The position numbers were made by a program, and so were the translations under genes. From NCBI GenBank assembly GCA_003427395.1, contig BFEA01001109.1:113423-147788 (forward strand): 34,366 nt of DNA, in the 5' to 3' direction. Below, one piece after another: positions 28,323 through 34,366 of this stretch. Each line of letters starts with the position of its first letter. Within the stretch, counting starts at the first letter, position 1. Under the pieces are notes generated by a model, which was given only the letters and a program-made list of their open reading frames with translations, was not told the origin of the DNA and did no database searches. The DNA comes from Chara braunii (Eukaryota > Streptophyta > Charophyceae > Charales > Characeae).

Positions 28323-28439
28323 TATTGAAGATCTGTCTGTTGACATCCACTCGGATCTTTGTTGGTCGAGGGATGGGTTTNTATTGAAGATCTGTCTGTT
28401 GACATCCACTCGGATCTTTGTTGGTCGAGGGATGGGTTT
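28323..28439. other. Assembly join: single N between identical 58-bp copies
   Basis: 28323-28380 and 28382-28439 are identical, from TATTGAAGATCTGTCTGTTG to GGATGGGTTT, separated by one N at 28381. This is the signature of two overlapping contig ends joined without merging, so the real genome probably has one copy. Confidence 0.9.
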
Positions 28440-28610
28440 ACGAACGGCGAAACCGAGGGTTTCCTGAGGACGTGCGATATGGCTGAGGGGACAACACAGT
28501 GGGATCTGGAGTCGGGTTTTGTAGTGCACTAGCGAGGCGGTCTTCAGCCGGTGAATGACCGAAGATCATGGAGATGATGATGGGAATCGCGAGAGCTCTT
28601 TTCTCTCAAG

Positions 28611-28770
28611 ATTCTCTCACGATTCATTACCTTTTGGTGCATCAAGAACGGGGGTTAGTAGATATGGGCATTCAAACGTATATTCCAGAAATTATACCTG
28701 CTGATGATCAAACGGGATCTCGTAAAGGAAAATCATTTGGAGGAGGATTAAGTGAGGTGATGACAAGAAG
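28611..28770 (+). CDS. Possible internal exon, unrecognised protein
   Basis: Preceded by a pyrimidine-rich acceptor (TTTTCTCTCAAG) and ended by a strong donor (AAG|GTATGT at 28771). The frame reads DSLTIHYLLVHQERGLVDMG, then a Pro/Ile/Asp-rich part and a GKSFGGGLSEVMTRR end. Codons are more AT-rich than in the oleosin, and the residue pattern looks protein-like, but no family is recognised and neighbouring exons were not found. Confidence 0.3.
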
Positions 28771-29895
28771 GTATGTTTGATGAAGATGCTCGAATATACT
28801 GTAGTAGTACGCTAGTATGAGTACTTGGTCGATTATGTGATAGTCACAGTAGGATCTTGAAAGTTGAAAAAGACTCCCAGCCATCTGTGGGTGGAACCGG
28901 GACCTTGGGACCGAAGGCCCAAGGTCTCTAGGGCCGTTGGCAAGTATCCCAGGCCCCAGGGGGTGTGGGATCTAAAGAGCGTTGTGGTTCAGCAAAAAAA
29001 AAGGGAAGTTTGAAAATGGGGATGCATAGCGTTGCGGACGGCTTCACCTTGTTCGGGCATTCAATATCCCCTTTGGCGGCAGAGGACGAGTTTAAAACCC
29101 TATTCAGGCTGAGTAATCAATACTGTCTGGCTATCTCAAGGCCGTAAGGCGCTGGGCTAGTGGCAAGCCTCCTGATGAGACCGGAGCGCAGCCGGTTTAT
29201 TAACGTAGAGGAATGCGTGTGCGATGATTCGAGCTGCTTGTACACGCTGGATTCGCTAATGGAATATTGTTTTTGCATGTAAAGAGCAATCCCGTCACCC
29301 TTTTCCAAAAACAACAAAAAAAAAAAAAGTATAGAGTGGCAAGAACGCCATATACGAGAAGTGCAAGTGGCGAAAAATTAGCAATAAACACCAGCCACTG
29401 GCAGCCAGCAATAAGCACTAGCGCTCCACTGCGCAACTCTTCATGTATGTCAACGCTTTTAGGGATCGTGTACATTCAAAATCGTGTTGGAGTGCAAAAA
29501 TGCACCTGGTTCTGAAAGCGACCAAATGCGTGTGCGTGTGTATGATGAGTAGTGGAGCGAGGCGTTTTTTTTCTTTTGTCTCTTGGGTCAACTCCCCCTT
29601 CATCACGGTGATGTTGTCGATGACGCTCGGGAGGGATCGGTTTTGAGGGTGTGGTCCCTCTGTGAAGGAACCCCGGGGAGGAAGAAACCCTTCGCCCGCT
29701 GAAGCCAAGGGTAGCAGCAGCGTCTGTCACCCGCCGTTCCCACTTCCGAGGCCCTCAGCAACCGACACTGTCAGGAATTCAGTGCTCAGACTTGCCTGTC
29801 TTCCGAGTTCAAAAGGGAGAACGAAACAACAGAAAAATACGAAAAAAAAGGGTTGAGTCGATTTTAGACGTTTGGTCTGCAAGTGTGAGATGAGT
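28771..29895. other. No gene seen
   Basis: GC-rich short hairpins (GGACCTTGGG..CCCAAGGTC) at about 28910-28930 and an A run at 29317-29328. Open frames at 29117-29856 lie on both strands without recognisable content. ATCTCAAGGCCGT at about 29136 also occurs in the SINE tail near 25558. Confidence 0.35.
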
Positions 29896-29897
29896 AG

Positions 29898-30050
29898 GAC
29901 TTTCAAGGCTCGTCCAGCAAGATCTCAGAAGAAGTAATAAAAAAAAATTAAAAAAAGTTGAAAAAATAAAATGTTCAAGGTTCGTCCAGCAAGATCTCAG
30001 ACCTCCGAGAAAGTAATTAAAAAAAATTAAAAAAATTAAAAAAATAAAGG
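29898..30050 (+). repeat. Tandem duplication, 72-bp period, with A-rich spacers
   Basis: TTCAAGG(C/T)TCGTCCAGCAAGATCTCAG occurs at about 29902 and 29974, each followed by an A-rich AATTAAAAAAA tract. Confidence 0.8.
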
Positions 30051-30248
30051 GAAACTACAAAATTGGGAAATACAGCTTTGGCAGTAATTGGTTTGCTTAG
30101 CGATATTGCAGGTAAAGGAACACAAAATACCCACATCATACACCAGTTCCCTGTTGCCAGTTCGAGACACCTTCGACGTTTTTTTTTCCCAGAATTAAGT
30201 TGGAAGCTAATTCCAATGGGTCAAGGCCTGCAAGGGTATTCAGACTGA
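30050..30248 (+). CDS. Possible terminal exons, unrecognised
   Basis: The frame starting near GNTALAVIGLLSDIAG ends at a donor-like G|GTAAAG (30112). A strong acceptor TTTTTTTTTCCCAG ends at 30192. Joining gives ..SDIAELSWKLIPMGQGLQGYSD and a stop at 30246-30248. The 81-nt candidate intron is a multiple of three and has no stop, so the frame is also open unspliced. The helical, HEAT-like look is only an impression. Confidence 0.22.
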
Positions 30249-30870
30249 TGACTCACAAGGAGTCAGAAGGGAACTAAGTACCGCCAGTCACTCTCTTGTC
30301 TTGAACTAGCTTCAGACCGAAGCTGCAGAACTCCCCTTACAGGGCCAACATGACTGAAGGAGAGAAAAGCTCTGTTAATAAGATAAAGCTGGAGATCTCT
30401 CTTCTTGTTGCCGGTCATTGCTGAATTATAGACACCTGATTAACCATCCTACAATATGCCTCAATCTTTGCTGTCACCTTTGTGAAAATAGGATGTTTTG
30501 ACTTGTCAGTTGCAGGAGGGCTTGCACAGAGGGTGAAGAGTTTTTGTTTTTATGGATCTGTTCGTCCAGCGCTTCCTGATCAGTCGCCCTGCCCAGCATC
30601 CTGTTTCTTCTACACTTGCCCCTTTCTCTCTTCTCTCTCTCTTTGACTTCTCTTTCTCCCTCACTGATTTTAAGTTCCTTGTACAGTGCCTTGTGTTCAC
30701 GCTCGCCAGCACAAGTCTCTAGCCATGCTGCCAGCTAGCTTTCGGTATACACCCCTGCGCGGTCATTTGAATGGTTCATTGGTTCATGCATCTTGAGCCG
30801 GTGTGCTTGTGGACCACTGTCTCCTGCAGTGTTGTGGAGCGCCCCTGATTAGTGAGGTCCCCTCTTTTTC
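30249..30870. other. No gene seen
   Basis: Unremarkable sequence with a CT-rich stretch at 30620-30665. No supported frame. Confidence 0.4.
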
Positions 30871-30874
30871 TTTC

Positions 30875-30944
30875 TTTCCTGCAATGTGAGTTAGTCACCT
30901 CCACGCATCTTTCCTTCCCGCAATGTGAGTTAGTCACCTCCACG
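30875..30944 (+). repeat. Tandem pair, 39-bp period
   Basis: GCAATGTGAGTTAGTCACCT followed by CCACG occurs at 30881 and 30920. Confidence 0.9.
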
Positions 30945-31150
30945 AGTCTGCACAGGCAACACCCAAGGTTTCAATCTTCACTGATCTCTACTTGCACACA
31001 GTCAGATCGCCAAGACTGAGGAACTAGCTGCTTGACAGCTAATTCCCCCACGCCTGGTTGCAATGGAGGGAGTCCTTGTTCGCTCGCCTATGCCCCTCCC
31101 TTCATTCGGAGGCAGTTGCGGACAATTCGTAGGCCTCTCTAATAGTCCCT

Positions 31151-31215
31151 ATCCTTCACTCTTCTCCTCCCTTTTGCCGCTCTCTTCACTCTTCTCCTCC
31201 CTTTCGCCGCTCTCT
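31151..31215 (+). repeat. Tandem pair, 30-bp period
   Basis: TTCACTCTTCTCCTCCCTTT followed by (T/C)GCCGCTCTC is repeated with one change. Confidence 0.9.
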
Positions 31216-31362
31216 TCTTTCCTTCTTAAGATTGAAGGCAGCGTGAAGGGTTACAATGATCCTCCCTTCGCTCCCGAAACTCATGTGGCTCGTCGAGGTT
31301 ATTGCGCTCGTAAAGGTTCACCTGTCATGCTGCTCCCCCCTGGGGTCCCCCCCCTTTGGCTC

Positions 31363-31525
31363 GTGCCGTCTCAACGTGCCAATTCGCCTCGCTGTCCCGC
31401 CAGTCTGTACGGGGTGTTTGCAGTCGGAAGGCGCCAGCTTGCGCTGTCTCAACGTGCCAACTTGCCTCACTTCCCCCCTGGTCTCCAGGAGGTGGTTGCA
31501 GTCGGAAGGCGCCAGCTTGTGCTCG
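31363..31525 (+). repeat. Tandem pair, 78-bp period
   Basis: GTCTCAACGTGCCAA begins at about 31367 and 31445, and GCAGTCGGAAGGCGCCAGCT closes each copy. The period is a multiple of three, so an open frame from 31063 to 31545 shows 26-residue repeats, but no other coding evidence exists. Confidence 0.85.
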
Positions 31526-32813
31526 GGTCGCCGCGTTCGCCTTGATCACTCTCTACTCGTCCGTAACTTGAACCCAGATGCTCTTGCCCACGAGTTGATC
31601 GCACACTGCCCAGCTTCTTGATAGCTCCCCTCTCAATTCTCCTCTTTCTCTCTCTCTCACTCTCTCTTTATGAGCCTGCTCAGTCTATGGTTCAAAAGCG
31701 ACTACAAGCTCACCTCGATCAGAAGAAGAGTGTGCTTTGTAACCACCCGGCTGCACCTGAGTCTGGGTCGCCCTCATCACTCAGGTACTCGTTTGCTTGC
31801 TCCCCCAAATGAATAATCACCCCCGAAAACTCTCCTCCTTTTCCTTGGTCTCCCTGTAGTTCGTCTGAGCGTGCCCAGACGGTTACTCCTGGCTTGCGAG
31901 GTGCTCTTTTTTTCCGGCCTAAAAATCCCCTTTGCCGTCCGACAGGGATGTGCCCTTCAGGCTGACCGGCTCACTCAGCCTTTGCCTGATTTGCCTGTCA
32001 TTATTCCTCTGGTATATGCACGTGGCTTTAAGTGATTGTCGTGATGTCTGCCGGGTGCATGGCTGCGGCCTGATTTTCTGGACTGTGGTACTTCTCAGGC
32101 CCTTTGCCCCCATCCGCCCCCTTTGGACTGTTGTGCGAATGCAGTCATGGCGCTTTCCCTGCGGTAGAGGCGGCCTCTTGGCTTTCAGGTGCCTGTGCCT
32201 GCATATTCAGCTCAATAATAGATAGAGCCTGCTGGTACCTGTTCTGCACGTGGTCCAACTCCTCGAGAAATTTCATACGCATACATGTAGTTTGGGCCCA
32301 GATAGCTGTGGAAATGTTGGAGTTGCGTGCACCCCTCATGTCCGGTCATACTGTCAACCAAATTTGGCCTCCCTCTTGATAATCTGGGGCTGCAGGTACC
32401 TCTCTTCACATAGTCGTACCTTAACCGCATCAGCCCGTCCTCATGTTCGCATTTGCCGCGAGAAGCCTCTAGTCAAGGGTAGAATGTTGGTGAGGAAAAC
32501 CGGCAATATGGGTCCACAACCTTGGAGAAAGCTTTGATTTGGAGTAATGGTCTCAGGAGTCGGTGTCTCGATGTCGTTGGCTGACAGCCACCTCATAGGG
32601 CGGGTAATTCAAGGCTCGGTTGATAATCCATAATCAGCTTTTTTTTCCAGATTTTGGAGCATTCTTTAGCCGTTAAAATCTGGCCCCAGTCAGGCCATCC
32701 GTGAGTTCAGGCAAAATTAGGCCCTCCGCTGTTATCGTTCTGTGTTGACTTATTGTCGACATTCCGGTGCTGTGTTCATACGTCTCGCTTGTTGTCTCTT
32801 CTCAGACAATAAT
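31526..32813. other. No firm gene; possible retroelement remnant
   Basis: On the minus strand at about 32280-32150 a short frame reads MKFLEELDHVQNRYQQALSI, helical and vaguely like the segment after gypsy integrase cores. No catalytic motif, LTR or longer homology is visible, so this is not called. Confidence 0.2.
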
Positions 32814-32967
32814 CATGGTTACCACTTACAACTTACCAGTGTTGCTGAGTGTTGGCCCGGCGTCAACTCATATCTTGAATCAACCAATGACATGGTTACC
32901 ACTTACAACTTACCAGTGTTGCTGAGTGTTGGCCCGGCGTCAACTCATATCTTGAATCAACCAATGA
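32814..32967 (+). repeat. Perfect 77-bp tandem duplication
   Basis: Two identical 77-bp copies beginning CATGGTTACCACTTACAACT, at 32814 and 32891. The lack of divergence means a very recent event or an assembly artefact. Confidence 0.95.
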
Positions 32968-33526
32968 CCCTTGTCACACGTGTCCCCGTTGTCCTTTGCG
33001 TAGCATAATTCAAGGGTAGGTCACACACAAAGCTGGGACATTTGGGGAAATACTAAAACAACAAGAATCAGGGTGGTCGAGTATGGGAACATAATCTGGA
33101 CACAAATGGAAAATTAAGAGATTTTTATACTCCTTTTCATTATTCTTTACTGTATTTATGACTTTTGATATAGCCGCAAAAATAATTAGAACACCACCTT
33201 CGACATGAGACCACAAAATCGCTTGTGCGGAGTCCTGTGCATGCGGTCAAGGTCGGACGGTAGTGGGCCTAGTGGCAGTGAATATAAGGTCAAAATAGTT
33301 CCTTTAAGGGAGCTCCGAAATAAAATGAAGTAATATGATATTTGGTATATTTGTAGGTCTAGTATACATGGTTACGGGGACGGAAAACGGGGTTCAGTTT
33401 GGGCGCCCTGTTTTTCCGTCTCTCGCCTGACATGTTTGATGTCAGAAAAGGTTAGCATTACTTGACGTAGGTCCATAATCCCTCCATTCCGGGAGGAGGA
33501 CTGGATTTTGGCCGCCCGACACCACT
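32968..33526. other. No gene seen
   Basis: Unique-looking AT-balanced sequence without a supported frame or repeat. Confidence 0.4.
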
Positions 33527-33652
33527 AGCAAAGAGGATGGGATCAAATTTATTGAGATGTGCAGGAAATCGCTATTGAACACTATTCTGCATCTGTGCTT
33601 AAAACACATCCAGATTCAGGAGCTATATCCTATCCTTGTTGCTAGTGGGACC
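33527..33652 (+). mobile_element. MITE, copy 2
   Basis: CCACTAGCAAAGAGGAT at the left and ATCCTTGTTGCTAGTGGGACC at the right are imperfect inverted repeats. The interior aligns with the reverse complement of 26095-26247. Confidence 0.7.
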
Positions 33653-33702
33653 TCGGCAGAGGGGTATCAGTGTGGAGAGTTTTTTGGTGAGTTGTAAACC
33701 TG

Positions 33703-33830
33703 TTTTTTTTTTTTCTTTTTTTTTTTGTTTCTTATTCAAACTATTTATATTAACCAGAAGAGGCCGGGGACCTCACAATTCAACCCGGGGGTATCTGACA
33801 GCATCAGCCAGCTTAGCTTACAGGCCTTTG
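33703..33830 (-). mobile_element. SINE, copy 2 (reverse)
   Basis: An interrupted poly(T) run at 33703-33726 is followed by sequence matching copy 1: ACCTCACAATTCAACCCGGG (B-box region, GGGTTGAATTGTGAGG on -) and AGCATCAGCCAGCTTAGCTT (A-box region). No clear target duplication. Confidence 0.65.
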
Positions 33831-33969
33831 CCTGCTGAAACGCAAATCTGCTAATTTCCTGTCTCTAAATCAAATTTCGACCTGAGCTATAGTTGCCTGT
33901 GGGACCCTGTTGCTGCAGAGCCAGCTTGTCTTGAGAAAAAGTTGTAGCGTGGAGTTCTATGTTACTCTC

Positions 33970-34193
33970 CGTACAGATACGGGCCGTCCGTACGAAGCAT
34001 ACGGCCGTACGTACGGCCCCCCCGGCGGCCATACGGGCCATATGTACGGCCGTACGAGGTGTTTCGGCGGCCTTTCCGGGCTGCGATCGGTACTGAGGGG
34101 GTGGGGGGGGTGTGCATGCTGGGGGGTATGCCCCCGAAGTGAAAAAACAGAAAAAAAAAAAAGTAGGTTTAAGCCTTAAGGGGTGTGTGGGGG
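33970..34193. repeat. Palindrome-rich GTACGGCCGTAC cluster
   Basis: Several copies of TACGGCCGTACG and relatives at 33975-34055, then G-rich sequence with the hairpin GGGGGTATGCCCCC near 34125-34138 and an A run. The style recalls the CGAACGTTCG-rich ends of the hAT-like element, so it may be the end of another non-autonomous transposon. Confidence 0.6.
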
Positions 34194-34231
34194 CTGTCTC
34201 TTATACACATCTAGATGTGTATAAGAGACAG
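34194..34231. other. Tn5/Nextera mosaic-end junction adapter (artefact)
   Basis: CTGTCTCTTATACACATCT at 34194-34212 is followed directly by its reverse complement at 34213-34231. This head-to-head pair of 19-bp mosaic ends is the junction adapter of Nextera mate-pair libraries. It is laboratory sequence, not genome. Confidence 0.97.
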
Positions 34232-34366
34232 ACGTACGGCCGTACGAGCCCTTTCGGCGGCCTTCCAGGGTCGGGATCTGGCATCTGGTGGGGTGGGGGG
34301 GGTGTGCATGCTGGGGGGTATGCCCCCGAAGTGAAAAAACAGAAAAAAAAAAAAGTAGGGGGGGGT
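34232..34366. repeat. Diverged copy of 34041-34167, joined through the adapter
   Basis: CGTACGGCCGTACGAG, TTTCGGCGGCC and the block GTGCATGCTGGGGGGTATGC are shared with the sequence before the adapter, but the segment between differs. It is therefore a paralogous copy from another locus or a tandem relative, and its linkage to the rest of the window is unreliable. Confidence 0.7.

Noticed and set aside
31063-31545. 160-codon ORF with internal repeats
   Set aside because: The repeats come from 30-bp and 78-bp tandem duplications whose periods are multiples of three; no other coding evidence.
32145-32339. Gypsy integrase tail on the minus strand
   Set aside because: Only a short helical frame; no catalytic residues, LTRs or neighbouring domains.
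34194-34231. Perfect 38-bp palindrome as a biological hairpin, terminator or transposon end
   Set aside because: It is exactly two Tn5 mosaic ends, i.e. a library adapter.

Overview
This window is eukaryotic nuclear DNA, most likely from a large, repeat-rich streptophyte genome. A charophyte alga such as Chara is my guess, not a demonstration. The evidence is GT-AG introns, an oleosin-type gene, a U6 snRNA retrocopy with a plant-style 5' stem, tRNA-derived SINEs, many poly(A)/poly(T) tracts and microsatellites. Nothing looks prokaryotic.

Region 1 (about 0.4-12.3 kb) is filled by two old, degenerate tyrosine-recombinase retrotransposons of the DIRS order, lying tail to tail in inverted orientation: element A (gag-RT-RNase H on +) and element B (gag-RT-RNase H on -). 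In each, a proline-rich Gag is joined through one short phase-2 intron to a DIRS-type reverse transcriptase/RNase H. The tyrosine recombinase (YR) is coded on the opposite strand, so the two genes converge and overlap at their 3' ends. The YR gene is itself split: a short upstream exon, with matching splice phase in both elements, joins the recombinase exon. Direct-repeat modules around these exons form a symmetrical cluster at 4.98-6.57 kb. Both elements carry stop codons and are treated as pseudogenes. A 1.17-kb non-autonomous hAT-like transposon with an 8-bp target duplication sits in the 5' flank of element B.

Region 2 (12.3-20.1 kb) has no recognisable conserved gene. It holds a strongly pyrimidine-rich tract, diverged tandem arrays (units of about 344 and about 500 bp, each with a poly(T) run) and a 197-bp tandem pair. 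Two overlapping unrecognised minus-strand ORFs lie at 17.9-19.0 kb, and a solo copy of the YR upstream-exon module lies at 19.5-20.1 kb.

Region 3 (20.1-24.6 kb) holds a truncated U6 retropseudogene with poly(A) tail and 11-bp target duplication, several microsatellites, and a 449-bp long-TIR transposon (Mutator-like by its 9-bp target duplication). A putative TATA/RY promoter follows.

Region 4 (24.65-27.97 kb) is the only convincing cellular gene: a two-exon oleosin-like lipid-droplet protein of 155 residues, with a 2.86-kb intron full of SINE, MITE and minisatellite sequence.

Region 5 (28-34.4 kb) has weak exon candidates, small tandem repeats, second copies of a MITE and a SINE, and two assembly artefacts: a single N between identical 58-bp copies at 28381, and a Tn5/Nextera junction adapter at 34194-34231 that makes the last 170 bases suspect.
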